This document shows positions 32,233 through 45,029 of a stretch of DNA of 64,000 nucleotides, one piece after another. The notes beneath the pieces were generated by a model. The model saw only the letters and a list, made by a program, of their open reading frames with translations, had not been told where the DNA came from and ran no database searches. Positions within the stretch are counted from its first letter, which is position 1; each line of letters opens with the position of its first letter. The stretch is from Dactylonectria macrodidyma. Taxonomy: Eukaryota; Ascomycota; Sordariomycetes; Hypocreales; Nectriaceae. A program made the position numbers and the translations under genes. The stretch lies in contig JAGMUV010000016.1 of the NCBI GenBank assembly GCA_020744425.1, forward strand, positions 1,054,001-1,118,000, read 5' to 3'.

Positions 32233-35200
32233 GCACGGTTCCTGCCATTGTGCAGCTGAATGTCCCGTGATACCTGAACGTGTATATGCAGTAGCAGACA
32301 TCAAGACACGACCTGTCACATCAAACCCCGGTGAATATCGTTATGCTTGTTACGAGATCATGTGGGAGAGGTACACAACCATGCTGTCCAAGCCCCTTGT
32401 CATCTTGTAGGAGACCCTTGCGACCACGACAACTTGGGCTCGAAAACGCACACGCAAACACGCTGAGATGCGGGCGGTCATGTGTTTCGATGCAATAATG
32501 TACGTACGGAAAATGGACCTACGGATTACTACTGCCAGTCAATCACATGACATGTACAGGCTTCTTATAGGACATCAGATATTATCGATTGAGAGACTTG
32601 GAAGCTTCACCCCATTCTCGGCAACATATTAAGCAGCAATCGATATTGAAAGCCTAAAAGAATCACCTAGATTGTTACTCCTTCCGTACTACGGCTCAAA
32701 ATCCCACTACACGGGGCAGACACGAACATGCCCACTATGCGTAAGCAGCTTATCGGTAATACACAACGTGGCCGTTTTACGGAAGGTGGCCCATGATGCA
32801 ATACCTATATTGCGTAATGGTTGCCCACGTGTCTGGTATACTGTAGTCACTCTTGCAATTTAGGACCTGGAAGGCCTAAAACCTCTCCATCGTCCGCACC
32901 GACTCGCATTCAGTTATGCAACTTGTAAACCTGATTAGTATACCAGAGACCCGGACAAGGATCCCCGGTTCTGCATTCTGTCCAGGAGGTCTGTCCAATT
33001 TGTTAACCGTGACGTGACTTCGTTGGTACATGTGTTTCGGACCACCTGCCCCAGCTAGGCAACATTGAACAAGTTTATTTATAAGAACCTTCCGCTCGTC
33101 CCCCATCTTTCTTACCAATTCCCATCATGAAGGCGCTAAGCGTGATTCAAAAAAATGCGAAACGATCTTACCGCTGGTGTCTTGAGCTCCTCACTCGAGC
33201 GAAGAACGAGAAAGTTACCAGGTACCAGAAAATAGAAAGACAGCCCGAGCAATCCCGGGGACAATTCTCCCCGGTTCCAGAGCAGAACCATGGATGCCCA
33301 GCATGAACTAGCCATGTCCTGGCTGTGCGGAATGGATAGACGGAGATCACCTCATCTATTTGCCTACCCAATGACCAAACTCCGCTACCAGAGGGAAACC
33401 GAAGGGGAAGGGGAAGGAGAAAGAAAGAGAATGAGTCCTGTTGCTAATGCGCATGAATCGCTTAGTTGCTAAGAATCTCTGGTTGTGGTTATTGGTGAAG
33501 ATTTGTAAACGAATATGAGAGGTTGTTGCTAGAAGATGGGTTGCAACACTCTGGAGCAGTAGGCTTGAAAGAGTAGGTTAGTTAGCACAGTTTGTCTTCA
33601 TCAATATAATTGTATAGACGAGAAGCAGTTGCACCCTTCACGACCAAAGGAACTGCATGTTTCTTGCACGCCCCAACCGATCCGCATGCTACTCTTCCTA
33701 GCGGAATGGGGGGCCGGGGCTGTCAAGCCAGCGAAACGAACGGGTTACTGCTAGCTGGAGCGAATGATCTAGGATTAAGCGTAGTCGAGCGTCCATCTGT
33801 TGTCACTTCCAACCCTAAGATTACGATTCTCCTGCATGAGCAAACGGTAGTTCATTCATACAATGTCACCACACACACGTCACTCTTATCTAAAACGAGT
33901 GCCAGGAGTGCCAGGAGTGCCTGTTCCATGCTTGTGTCCATTCGAAATACCATTACATACGCCTACAGCAAAACTACCTCTTGCTCGAGGACTTCCTGCG
34001 GCTGTCATGTTTCGAAGCCGCTTGTGGAGACCAAGGCTCCCAACGGTTGTTGAGTGTGGCGGCAAGGAATCTATAGCACTAGCACAAGCACGAGAACGAG
34101 CGTACCAACAATACATCGTGACACCATCTGTCTACAGCTCCGGTGCCAAATATAATCTCTTTCCTTTCAAGGTGACATCGTGGACACCCAGTGGTCAACG
34201 ACGTCTGATGCGCAGTCAATGTTCTCAGCATATGCACTGGACATGCCTCGACTTGGTGGAACGGTCCTGTCTTCCTTACAGGGGGACCCCTGTAGCAGCT
34301 TCAAGCTGCAGGCGAGGAGCACTTCCAGTACCCACACCCGTTGCTGCAACGATGTGATTTCGTCTTCCTCCATCGTGTCCGCGGTCCTGTAGAATGCCAT
34401 GCCCAGAAGTATAGGCAGACGAGTAGAGGCTTTTGGCGATAAAATGGCAGGTCGATTGCTACCGTCAAGCTGGATGGTGGCGGCTTGTTTATGGCGGTGC
34501 TTGCTGATCATGTCTTTCCGCCACGGTCGCTGCTCGCATTGTACGGCAGGTAGCTATTTGATACCTGGTCGATTTTGTCTGCCTGTGCTTTAGTCACTAG
34601 AGATGAATGGAAAAAGATTACCCTATACCCGTTGCCTATATCCGTTAGCATCGTGGGTCCCTACCTAGCAAAACCCATGCAGATCGTCAACGTCTCGCCG
34701 TTGTATCACTCGCGACACTTGACAAACAGTGTACCGTCCATGGAAATGAGCATGCCCTCTCAGCTCGCAGATGTAAGGAAAGTGAGGAGTAGCAATGATG
34801 CAAAGCGCTTGTCCCTCAAAAGGCGTCTGCAGTTGTAGACCTGTGCCTACCATCACCCTAGTCAAACCTAAGCTCGCACGACGCTACCCACTCCCGACAT
34901 TTGACCCGCTTATAGGGCAGCTCTTTGTGACTCACCGTTATCACCACGAACCTCACTGGAGACTCTTGCCGGTTGGACGAGTAAGATGTACAAACTCCGA
35001 GCGTACTCTCTCACCCCCCCAGACGCGTCGTCGGGAGTAAAAAAAGAAGACAAACCCTCACGCACGTGCGTCACAAAGTATCGAAGCTAGCAGGCACTCG
35101 GGCGAGACGTTCGTCACAGGGTTGTCATATGTACGACCATGTCGCGCTGATCTTCTTCACAGGTCGCGAATGTTGATCATGTTCGCACCCCCCTGTCCCC

Positions 35201-35364
35201 TGCGACCGACCAATCTCCAGGCGGGGCCAGGATATGGATCTATTTGTGCTACGAGGTTGGCTCTGTAAGGGTATGCAGGCTGAAGAATGTGTTCCCTGCT
35301 GACAAGGGTATGGTCATCTTCTTTGAAACCTTTGCTTCGATTGCCACTGTCTAATACGCCAGCC
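32233..35364. other. gene-poor stretch
   Basis: Only weak frames occur. The best is 34511-34167 on the minus strand (114 codons from an ATG, with the helix EEDEITSLQQRVWVLEVLLA), which could be a small gene but has no family. Two overlapping plus-strand frames at 33610-34357 look like chance. The right end leads into the broken P450. Confidence 0.4.
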
Positions 35365-36485
35365 CTGAGAGTTATCCTTCACAGATGGCCTGGAACGTAT
35401 GGAGGAGAACATCAGGGCGCTCCTGGTCACTCAGTTCGGCGACTTTGGGAAGGGAGACCAGTTCCGCGACGCCTGGGATGACTTCCTCGGGGATAGCATA
35501 TTCACCCAAGACGGGCCTCGGTGGCGCGACAGCCGACAGCTCACCCGGCACTACTTTGCCAGCAATCGGATCAGTGACCTGAGCTGCTTAAAAGCGCACG
35601 TGGACACCCTTCTCCAGGTGATCGAGCATGGGTCCAACGGGTTGGCGGCGAAGGCGTTGACATTCCTGATGCATTCTTCCGCTACACGCTCGACGTGACC
35701 ACGAGTATGCTCTTGGGCAACGATGCCGAGTCGTTAGGGTGGGAAGCTTTCGTCAGTACCCACCCACCCCCGCCAGGCGAGCCCGGGGCGCGTCGCCGAC
35801 AAGGGAGATCAAGGCGGCGAGCAGTTCAGCTTCCTCGACGCATTGGCCAGCCATACCAGAGACCGCAAGGCGATTAGCCGGCCGCGACACGACAGCATCC
35901 ACACTCTCGTGGGCCATGTATGAGCTCAGCCGCCGACCAGAGGTGGTGCGACGACTGAGGGCGGAGATTCTGGAGACGCTGCCTGCCGGCGGCCAATCTA
36001 CGTACGCGCAGCTGAAGAGCATGTCGTGCTTGGAAGCCATCATAAACGAGACTCTTCGCCTCTATCCTGCCGTTCCCTTCAACGTCCGGGTGGCGCTGAG
36101 TGACACGGCACTGCCGCGGGGAGGCGGCAAGCACGGCGATGAGCCTCTGGGCGTGCCGGCTGGGACGCGGGTGGCCTATTCGACGCTGGTCATGCAGCGG
36201 CGTCGAGATCTGTGCCCCGACGCCGAAGAGTTCAGGCCTGAGCGGTGGGAGCACTGGCGCCCAAAGTCACACGAGTTCATCCCCTTCAACTCGGGGCCGA
36301 GACTGTGCATCGGTCGGCGTTTTGCTCTGGTGCAGATGGCATACGTGCTGTGTCGCATCTTTCAGCATTACGAGACGGCCACCAGTGTCGCTGGGGCAGA
36401 CGACACCGAGGATCCGGTGTTGAGGGCGGACATTGTCCTCTCGCCCGGCCAGGAGGTCCGAGTCCTATTTGGCAAAAGGGAATGA
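35365..36485 (+). pseudogene. cytochrome P450 (CYP52-like style), N-truncated and frameshifted
   Basis: Recognisable pieces of a class II P450 occur in order. First is an N-terminal middle region (EENIRALLVTQFGDFGKGDQ then GDSIFTQDGPRWRDSRQLTR, 35399-35650). Next, after a frame change, come LDVTTSMLLGNDAESLG (35690s) and QFSFLDALASHTRDRKAI in yet another frame. The last block (35875-36485) is open, with AGRDTTASTLSW (I-helix), ETLR (K-helix), a PERF-like EFRPERW and the haem loop FNSGPRLCIGRRFA. The membrane anchor and about the first 80 residues are missing, and at least two frame changes plus a deletion before AGRDTT break the gene. The style is that of the alkane/fatty-acid hydroxylase group. 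It is a dead gene. Confidence 0.85.
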
Positions 36486-36489
36486 TGCA

Positions 36490-37001
36490 TGCTTCTCACA
36501 TGCTGGTATCACGCATCGCTGTGCGGGATCATGATAGCGCTGACGCGCTGCGTTGGACAGCTTGGGGAGCGTTGAGCAGCGTTGGATTGTTCAGGAGTAA
36601 AGTGTAGCCTATCGCAAGACAGGCACAGTGGCTACGCGTGGCTGAACGAGGGAAGGAGAGATACTAAGTAGTACAGTCTATTACTGAGCACCGTTCCTTC
36701 AATGGCCACTCTTGCACGCATGCGTGCCGTCTTCACTCATCCCGGCACTAAAGGCGACCTCCGGCAGAAGGGTGCCTGTGACCTCTTTACTTCCTTTATG
36801 TCGTTCGCATGTGTCATTTATATGTACGTCGCTACCCTTACATCTTGAGAAGGATGAATAAAGATTCAGGATAGCCACCCGCTACATTGCTATTGCATTA
36901 CCAACACCATCGCTAGGAACTTCACCAACGCCAGAACCATCGCCATACCATCGCCAAAACCAACCCCAGAACCATCTCGGCATTGACGCACAGTCTTCAT
37001 A
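36490..37001. other. no gene seen
   Basis: Contains a short CCATCGCCA/CCAACG-like imperfect tandem at 36900-36975, just before the next gene-like start at 37002. Confidence 0.45.
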
Positions 37002-37874
37002 ATGTCCACTTCCACGAACAGCGGCCCTCCTTCTCGCCCAGCAGACCTCGTCGTCTACAACGACGGCCCGCCCGAGTTGACGTACAGACTCCCTCACACT
37101 AGAGAACCGTATGGCGGAATCGTGGCGCTGGCTCGCAGGGGGGGCCCCGTCCTCGTCCAGCACAACCGTACCGGGGAACTGGTCCTTGCGCGGAGGACAT
37201 TTCTGAGAGACTACGGGGCCCTGGCTAGAGTTTCGCATCCTCACGTGGCCCGAATCTGCTGCGTCTTTGACCTGGCGCCGCAGAGCATCCTCATTCAGGA
37301 GCCCATCATCTTGAGCTTGTTTGAACTAGTGCCGCTGTCTGAGGTGGAACTCGCTAGCGGACTAAGCCAGGTAGGCGAGCAGACACACGACTACCGGGCT
37401 ACATGTACGGCGGCTGACTTCGGAGACAGCTAGTAAGCGCGTTCCGGTACCTTGCAGCTGAGTGCCCCCCCTTCACCGTTGACGGCATTAGAGTCTGCCT
37501 TCAGGGCGTGGTCAAGGTGGTCTTGGATGTCAGGTTCGAGGACGGGCCCGCGCCGATCACAACACCTTGCTACTGGAGCGAGGTGTACCGCATCACAGCA
37601 TCAGGACTAAAACCAGCCGAGCTGTCCTATCTGGGGCATGAGTTTTTCAGGGACACCGCACGAGAAGGGATCCCTCAAGTCGAGGTACGATTCTCGCTCC
37701 GTTTCTGGATTTCTGTCTTCTTTTTTTCCCCTAGTTCTCCCCCAACTCACAGCTGATACATCACTAGCACCGGTTTCTTTCCCAGAATTCGCTTGGGCCG
37801 CCCGGGATGAGATGGGCCGCAGTGCGGGCTGCTTCTCTCATTTTGACCAGACTGAGACCCTGCAATGGCCTTGA
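37002..37874 (+). pseudogene. broken gene of an unplaced fungal family (kinase-lobe-like start)
   Basis: From ATG 37002 a frame runs 143 codons. It includes DYGALARVSHPHVARICCVF and ILIQEPIILSLFELVPL, which looks like strands of a protein kinase N-lobe, and then loses sense before the TAG at 37431. After a gap another frame continues with CPPFTVDGIRVCLQGVVKVV and later GLKPAELSYLGHEFFRDTAR, then a frame change near 37690 to EFAWAARDEMGRS. No catalytic HRD or DFG motif is seen. It appears to be one gene broken by frameshifts, of a family I cannot name with confidence. Confidence 0.4.
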
Positions 37875-39749
37875 GAGGAGGAGGAGAAGCATCTAGGTCT
37901 CCACCGTCTATCTTAGTATAGCTGTTATGTTGCGTACTGCGTGAGGGGGTCTCCACGAGGGTTAGACCTTATCGTGAATTGAGCCCGGGTATGGTTACTG
38001 ACAAACAGGCCAGCTGCATATACTAGCGCACTTAAGGAGATAGCATGACACGTCTCATACACGTTACAGATCCGCTTAATTCGCAGATGTGAACGACGAA
38101 CTCAAATGTTTGATTTTTCTTATTATGCATCTCCCCCTTTCCTTTCTACATGTCTTCCTCGTGAGTTAATTACATGTTACCGACTGGCATTCTCGGCCTC
38201 CTGAACAAATGCGCTTCAGAAGCGTTCTTCTGCGCCTACTGCCGCCTGTGTCTATTGAAGAAACGCAACATGCCAGAGTCGAGTTTGCCAATCTGACGGC
38301 AAGCGGTTGATGGCTCTTCGATGACTCGCCGCTTGCGAATCATGAATTGTACCTTCTGCGTTGCTGATGCTACAGATTCTACTTGTGTTCCGCTATTTCA
38401 ACGCCTCTGAGGATTGCAAGCCGTTCGGTCGATCCTGCCAGCAGCGTTAGGATTGCGTGTGAAAGAAGCAGCTCGCCCTTGATGGTGCGGACAGAAAAGT
38501 AGGAAGCCTTAGGATTGCGTAATGCTCAACTGTGAGGCGGAGCGAAATGGCCTTAGTCGCTACTTGAGGAGCCGTCGCGGAGGTCGGACAGCCCGACCGC
38601 ATCGAGTTCGAACCGTACAGCCGCCTCGTAGAACCCTTGTTGAAGCTGTGGTAGGTTTTTGGGGGGATTTTCTATTGGCAGGTCCTCTCCTTTGACCCTT
38701 CTGCAGCTTGTATTGCCGATGGGGTACTTGAGCGTCCGCTGCTGTGCGTGGTTCGCCTCCTCCATGACTGACTGCTGTCGTCATCCAGCGATCCCCGCTG
38801 GTCGACGTCTCTACACACCGCAGCTTATGCCAGTAGTATGCAAGAATCTGACCCAGGAAGAACCAAATAAGCAGGTGAATCTCCATGTCGCGCCACTGCA
38901 TGATCGAAAAGATGTAAGGGACATGAATTGGATAGGGAGATGACGTTTTAAAGCTGTCTGCGGCGTGATCCAGCGCTACAGGTGTTCACGGTGTCGTAAA
39001 AGCTATCCTTAGCCAACGTAAGTGTCTCGAGGGTAAAATGCTAGACCAAGAGCTTGTAAATGCTCGCTCAGGATTGTTGTGACAAAGTGACTCGTGTAGC
39101 TGTCACACTGAAACCATGACAACTCCCGAGTGGGAGGCGTTTGCGCCGCATTACGGCAGAGCTACGGGGCTCTCACACTTTTTCCGTGTAGCTGTTTGAT
39201 TGAGCTACATAATGTCCGTAAGATAGTCAAACTTTGTTACGGAAGCACACACGCTGTCATGGTGATCGTTTCGCCATATGTAGAAGGATTGAGACCTGTT
39301 CGTTTGGACTGTTTCATTTGGCCCGTGAGGTTGGCATGCTCGGCGAGGTCATGTTCAACGGGCTGGATGGGTCTGACCTACTTTGACGTGTCCGCCATCG
39401 TCAACCTGAAGACAGGGACAACGTAAAGCAGATGTGGCCTGCCAAGTCATTGGTCCGGTGTCTGGGTGCCAGGTGTTCCCGTGTGGCAACGTCTACTATA
39501 AGGCGAACGACGTTCAGACCAAAACCACAAAGGAGGTACATCTAGTCACGACGCTGGGCAGTGTGTCTGCGCACCGGAAGGGTACTCGAATCCGTTCCTT
39601 CCCTAGACTGGGTAAGAGACAAGCTTGCTGGGTGAGACAGACGGAGAGATAGAGTGAACTGAAATTAAGTCGAGAATAAAAGAAAGTTTAACTATTCGAA
39701 GGCGAATATGTTTGGCTCATTTTTCAGCTTTTCCACTTCTGCTCTCTTC
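37875..39749. other. gene-poor stretch
   Basis: No gene is supported. A pair of antisense frames near 38560-38940 are shadows of each other. A 98-codon plus frame at 39130-39426 includes some hydrophobic stretches but no family. Confidence 0.45.
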
Positions 39750-40094
39750 CTAGAAATAGGCCCCCGCAATCTTCACTATACGAGAGTCACAAAATCTAAT
39801 ACCAATGAACTCTCCCATTTTGCGCAGTTTTTCTTCCATCGGCATGTCGGGGTCCCAATTTCGTATTGGATAAGGGTAGAGATTGGTAAATGAGTTAGGC
39901 GTTTTTTGGTGATAAAATTCAGCGATAGACTCGAGCTGCTCGTTTGTGAGAAGCCAAAATTGAAGTAGGGTAGATGGGAATGCGGGGTGGACAGTTCCAT
40001 ATTCCACCTCGACTAAAGGGGCGAGCGGTGAAGCCATCTGCCGTAGTTTATCTGCCAGTGCATGGTTTTCGTAAATTGAATGATATTTATTCAT
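39750..40094 (-). CDS. small conserved-looking protein, unknown
   Basis: One exon of 114 codons starts at ATG 40094. The composition is strongly protein-like: YENHALADKLRQMASPLAPL, VHPAFPSTLLQFWLLTNEQL, AEFYHQ, YPYPIRNWDPDMPMEEKLRK. There is no signal peptide and no Cys cluster. The density of aromatic residues and ordered helices suggests a compact soluble domain. I do not recognise the family with certainty. It is isolated, with no gene close by on the same strand. Confidence 0.6.
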   Translation of the reverse strand: MNKYHSIYENHALADKLRQMASPLAPLVEVEYGTVHPAFPSTLLQFWLLTNEQLESIAEFYHQKTPNSFTNLYPYPIRNWDPDMPMEEKLRKMGEFIGIRFCDSRIVKIAGAYF

Positions 40095-40677
40095 TGAAAA
40101 GTGACACCATTAACAGAGCCAGCTGCCTGGAGAGTATTTGCACTCCTGAGGTCATTTTAAACCCTGAGGCCCGTGTATGCTGTTATAGGTAAGTAGACCA
40201 TTAACGAAGGGATGGTAATACAATTCTTTACTAGCAATTCGTTAACGAAAGCCAAGGCTGTTTTTGTCATGCTATATTCGTGGTTCCTAAGTATAGCCAG
40301 CAGCCAAAAGTCTCGTCACTACCTGACCATCACATTTCACATTTAGTCATCTCGAAAATTAATAGAGACCGGAGTTCTGTCATTAGTTACGTGAACGCTC
40401 TAACTTCAAATCAACATACCTTCACCAATTCTTCACTTTCTAACAGCCAGGCTGAATACCAGTCACGCCAAATCTTTATTATTTTATCTTCACGTTTTAG
40501 ACGGTTTAAAGCCTTACATATGCACTTTCAATAGTGTCAAATGCGTCCTTGCTCATCATTAAACACAAGCATAGCTCCAATGATAGTATTCTCGAGCTCA
40601 GTACCTAGCTAGGTCTAATGACATCGCTCGCTCTGACAGTCAAAATCTTGCCGTCTATTGACGTTACCGTGCGTATG
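40095..40677. other. no gene seen
   Basis: Only short frames. The right end is the 3' flank of the membrane-protein gene ending at 40678. Confidence 0.5.
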
Positions 40678-41895
40678 TCACTTCCCTGCAATGTCCGGCG
40701 TCTGGCAGATACACTCGTGTGCATCTTCTCGGCGAATTACGCTGCCTTGCCCTTCCCTGATTTCTATTCCGACTTCTACTCCGAATTCGTTGGTGACCCA
40801 AATGACTCCGTCGTTAGGGAAGAACGGCGGATTGGGGCGCGGTAAACCGGGAATGCCCTTTGGACGATTTCTGTTGCGTAGTAGTCTCAGGCCTCTGACG
40901 ATGAAAGGGTAGATTATGGGCATGTTGACCGTCACAATGGCCGCGAACGCTTCTCGCACCGCCCAACGCTCGGCCTGCTCAATGCCGATAGACGAGCTCT
41001 ACATGAATGTTAGCGAAACTTTTTCTCTACTGGAAACTAATCAACAAGTATCAGATGCCAAGCAGCTAGCGCCAGGAATGCTTTACTGTGCGCTAGCTAC
41101 CAGGCATGAGACACCAAGCGCACCTACCGTCATTGCGAGCACGCATCGAAGAATCCCCGCCGTCATGACGAAAGCACCACATACAGAAACCGTAATAAGT
41201 TCTAGCTTCTTGAGCAGAGACAGCCGCATGTGTGGGAGCATCAGCACTATAATAGATAGCAGGTAAGCGTTGGTGAGCTCGTCAAGAACTGTCGTCACAA
41301 GAAGATCGATCTTAGCTACAGCCGGTTGGCAGCTATTTCCAGGATCTGGGCTGATCTGCCAGTTTCTGCTCAGCGGCCGACAGCTTAGCATGATAGATAG
41401 GAATGTGGCGATCCAAGTGACGTATAATAACGCGAACCCGGCGTAGATAGGCTCTCTGCAAGCCCCCAAATTCCTTGCCAACCGCGAGCAGAAAGAGCAC
41501 ATGGCTGCCTTTAGCGTCCAGAGCAGAGAGACATGAACGACCCATCCTGCGAGGTAGATTTGGGAGCCGAGAACTCGCAGCGTGTGCTCCTCGCCGCTTG
41601 CACCAAGCCGCGCCCTTTCCGCATCTGACATGCCGTGATTGGCCAGGCCGCCTAGGTGAGACCTCGCTGCATGGGCAAGAGCTATTTCGACGAGGTATAG
41701 AGGCTGCGGTCAAGATGTCAGCATTGGGTCCCAGTTCGAAATGGAGATGCTGCTGACCACGGCCAAAGCTGTGAAGTAATCGTCTAACGCAAGCTTCTTG
41801 CCATAGACGGTCTCGAGTCGCACGCAAATTCGGATTCCGAGAACACTGAGTCCGATGCTCAGGAGTATGAAGATTTCGATGGCGAAGTTGGACAT
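40678..41895 (-). CDS. second rhodopsin-domain integral membrane protein
   Basis: Exons 41895-41758, 41703-41128 and 40998-40678 join in phase to 344 residues. The introns have GTCAGC and GTAGGT donors, and the second has a perfect GCTAAC branch site before TGTAG. The start ATG at 41895 opens directly on helix 1 (NFAIEIFILLSIGLSVLGIR). Hallmarks follow: LALDDYFTALAVV after helix 2, GLANHGM in the first outer loop, QIYLAGWVVHVSLLWTLKA, a CRPLSRNW loop, and WAVREAFAAIVTVNMPIIYP in the last helix. It is the same fold as the 3959-5237 gene but a clearly different subfamily (DDY and SCRPL forms). No CFEM domain. Probably a plasma-membrane sensor-like protein of unknown ligand. Confidence 0.85.
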
Positions 41896-43033
41896 GCTTT
41901 CGACGGAGCTGGTTGCTGGATGCTGGGTAGCCCGGGTGTCGTTCCAAGGCGGGAGGCCTGGGGCTTTTCATGCCGCATAGGATGACCACATTGAAGCGTG
42001 CCCGGAGGGAAGGCTGCACCTCAAGAGATCGTACCTGAGGATCCTGGAGCTCCTATGACCGGCACGTTCTAGCTCAGGAAACACCCAATGGTAGCGTCGG
42101 CGGCTAAAGTGTGTACAAGATTGGACAGGCGACGCATGGTCGGCGGGGTCGACATCTAGAGGCGTAGGAACATTGGACTGCGCCCAGAGCCAGAGTCGAG
42201 GGACAGGCGCCCAATCATCTGTTATGGGAATGTTTATTTGAGACTTTGTCGTGCGTCGTTGGTGATCTGTCTTTTAGTGTCGCCTACATCGCTACTCGGT
42301 GCCCTCGTCTGTTAACCGTGCTGTTCCGTGTCGAGAGCTAGCTTGGATGGAGAGAGTTGTTGCTTAGGAAGGAAACAACGCCTGAAGCGACTTTTGTTGT
42401 TATGCATAACATTTCCCTATGCTATATTTAGGAACGTATTTATCGTAAGCATCTCAGTGTCGCAACCTCCGCTAAGTTTGAAGTCGCTAGAGGGGGGCAA
42501 AGTAACTTACCTAGTAGAAACATACTAATACGTGTGTTGCGCGGGGAAGGCAGATGAGACAAAAAGCCTACGCAGAATAACTGAGCGACAAGACATCGTG
42601 ACACAGCCTATGCGATTCTTCGTACCGTTACCCAAATAAACTTCCGTCCACGTCATGGTTTTGAGGGGGTTCGTATGCTGAAGCATGCTAGCAGACACCC
42701 ATTGACTGGAGTCTAGTCTTTGCCTCTGAGTCAAGGTAGCAAAAAGCTAAAATTGGAAGGATTTTACACAGATGCCAGATATTGTAGTACTCTATTACTT
42801 CTTTGAGCTTTGGTGCAGCTGGCGTATGTTATCATCATAGTATCAGAGCAGTTACGCCAATAGTATCAGAAGATCACCTTTAATAGAACGATTCGAGGAA
42901 CGCTTAGACGCCGAACCCCCACTATCACGTCACACCACAAGAGGAAAGCGAATTTCATCGTCGCTGAAAGTCGATTCGAGGACCAATAACCCCTGACGAA
43001 TCCGAACCTATCTCTATAAGAAATGGCAGCAAC
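41896..43033. other. intergenic
   Basis: Upstream region of the membrane-protein gene and 3' side of the chitinase gene. No gene recognised; antisense frames over 41333-42019 are shadows. Confidence 0.5.
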
Positions 43034-44240
43034 TCAACTGTTCAGAGCTGTGTTAATCTCTTCAAGGAAACCGATTTGACTATAGAGCTGCGACATATCC
43101 CACATCATCACCCCGCCAAAATTCGGAAACCTTCTGCAGAAACGAATCACCTCCTTCAGTTGAGCACCCTCTATAAATCCCCTACCAGCGGCACCTGGAG
43201 CTGCCGGAATGCCAAGCATCACCTTAGTGTTCGACTTAGGAGACCTATTACGTGCCCAGCTGTCCCAAACATCAATGTTGAAACTGGTCTGTGTCGCGGA
43301 ACCTAGAGCGAAGGAGTCGACGCCACAGTAATTATTGTAAAATTGGATCATGACGACATCGAACTCTACAGCACCCAGAAGCTCCTGGTTAAACACGTCA
43401 GGAAACGGGCACTGCGGAGCTGCTGAGAGATAAAAGCGGTTTCCACTCGAAGTCGTGCTCCGATCCATAAGTCTTCTGAGCTCGCTTCCGAAGATGGGCA
43501 TGTTACTGACCGGACTCTCGAGGTCAAAGTCGAACCCATCGACTACCGCGGAACCGAATGGACGACTGCCGAAGCTGTTGGGGGAAACAGGGCCAAACAT
43601 TTGCCAAACTGCATGAGCAGCATTAGACGCTTCTTCGGCAGTTTGAAAACCCCCTTGACTATATGTGGCGCCACCTATGGACAATAAGATCGTCTTGCCG
43701 TAGACTCGTTGACAGGTAATGATATCTTGTCTTCAGAAGAGAATAAGCATTCAAGCCCGTCGCGATATGTCAGGGGACTCACTCGACTTGGGGACACTGT
43801 AAGAGTTGGGGATTGTCGGGGAAAGGGGAACACTCGTTGGCGGCATTCGCCAAGTTCAGCGAGAGGGGGCTAATTCCATTCAAAAATGCAAGTGGTATGA
43901 TCTTCTCTCTCAGAATTAGTAGACTTCTGTCCCTCAAGCTGTGCACACAAACTTACGTCGATGTCTGGATCTGCACCATTTGTTAACGCCTGGTTGCCTT
44001 TACGATAGAGACATACGTACTCGAGCAATAGTAGGAAAGGCGTTGCTGAGACGCGGAACCGCTACTTTGGGCAAAGGAGTTTTGCCCTAGTTCGGGCCAG
44101 TTATAACCATGATCAAGCCGTACATCTCAATTTAACTTACCCCAGTAGACAGCCACGTTTCGTGAAGAATTAAATTGAAAACCCGCCCGGGCGTGAAACG
44201 GAAGGGCTGCGAGCACGAAGAGCAAAGACACATGTCGCAT
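43034..44240 (-). CDS. GH18 class III chitinase, secreted
   Basis: Five exons (44240-44141, 44086-44021, 43970-43957, 43901-43783, 43730-43034) join in phase to 331 residues, the normal size for class III. The signal peptide is MRHVSLLFVLAALPFHARA. The mature chain opens NVAVYWGQN, continues with YYC and an LAFLN strand, then TILLSIGGATYS, and carries the GH18 active site DGFDFDLE with catalytic Glu171. All needed acids are present. The third exon is only 14 nt, yet it supplies the conserved NPDID segment. Donors are GTAAGT, GTACGT, GTAAGT and GTGAGT. No chitin-binding module, Ser/Thr linker or GPI tail follows the catalytic domain. It would hydrolyse chitin outside the cell, for wall remodelling or attack on other fungi or arthropods. 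Confidence 0.9.
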
Positions 44241-45029
44241 GAAGATCAGGAACGCGTGGAGGTCGGTTCAAATACCTAGTTTCGTGTGCTATATCGACGA
44301 ATGCAATGTACTCTCAGTGACGCCCACCTTCCCAAACACTGGAAGTGATTGCGCATGAATTACAATTACTGGACTCGGTGACTGCACACGAGTATGGGAA
44401 GTTCACGTGACCAAGGTTGGAGAGTTTGACTACAAGAGCTTTAGGTTTCCGGTCTGTGAGAGAATAGCAAGCGCCGGTGACATAATAGGAACACAAAGTA
44501 GATCCTACGGTAGCTGATCAGAGCCTTCAATTCATCTGCATTTAGGTAAACGGCTATGTTGCCTCCATCCGGTCTTGGCTAACACGTAGTAATCATGCTT
44601 AGTCAGAGTACTTCGACTGGCCGTAAGCGATGCACTATATTTCTAGCTGAGCACGACCTAGCGGATAAAAACCTTCATTGCTCAACGATGGAAGTCAAGC
44701 TGGTTGGTGTGACAAGAGTCAGCGGAGCGCAAAGCTGTTAGTAGCACCTCCTTGGTATTTGCCCCCCAAGCAGCTATACTTAGAAATGCGATGAAGACTT
44801 GCTATCAGGGGTATAGTACTGAATCTCTGATGAAAACGATTCACGTACGGAGGCTGCAAGTTTGGACTAACGAAATGATGAGTCAAGTAAGTCATTGTGC
44901 ATGTGTTCTTACGTTTCTATCTCGTAAGTGTACGTATCTTTCCGCATATGACGGACGATGACAGGTTCTTCTATGAGCGTAAGGTATCATGCAGTATAAA
45001 ATTCCAAAATCTGGATGTACGAGTCGTTT
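44241..45029. other. divergent promoter region between chitinase and H3-like genes
   Basis: Nearly 790 bp separate two genes transcribed away from each other. Short frames only. No clear TATA element or regulatory repeat was identified. Confidence 0.4.

Noticed and set aside
33610..34357. Two overlapping plus-strand frames of 147 and 164 codons
   Set aside because: Composition is not protein-like and there is no family or splice support.
41333..42019. 228-codon minus-strand frame over the second rhodopsin-fold gene
   Set aside because: It is in a different frame from the exons that carry the family motifs and keeps no domain.
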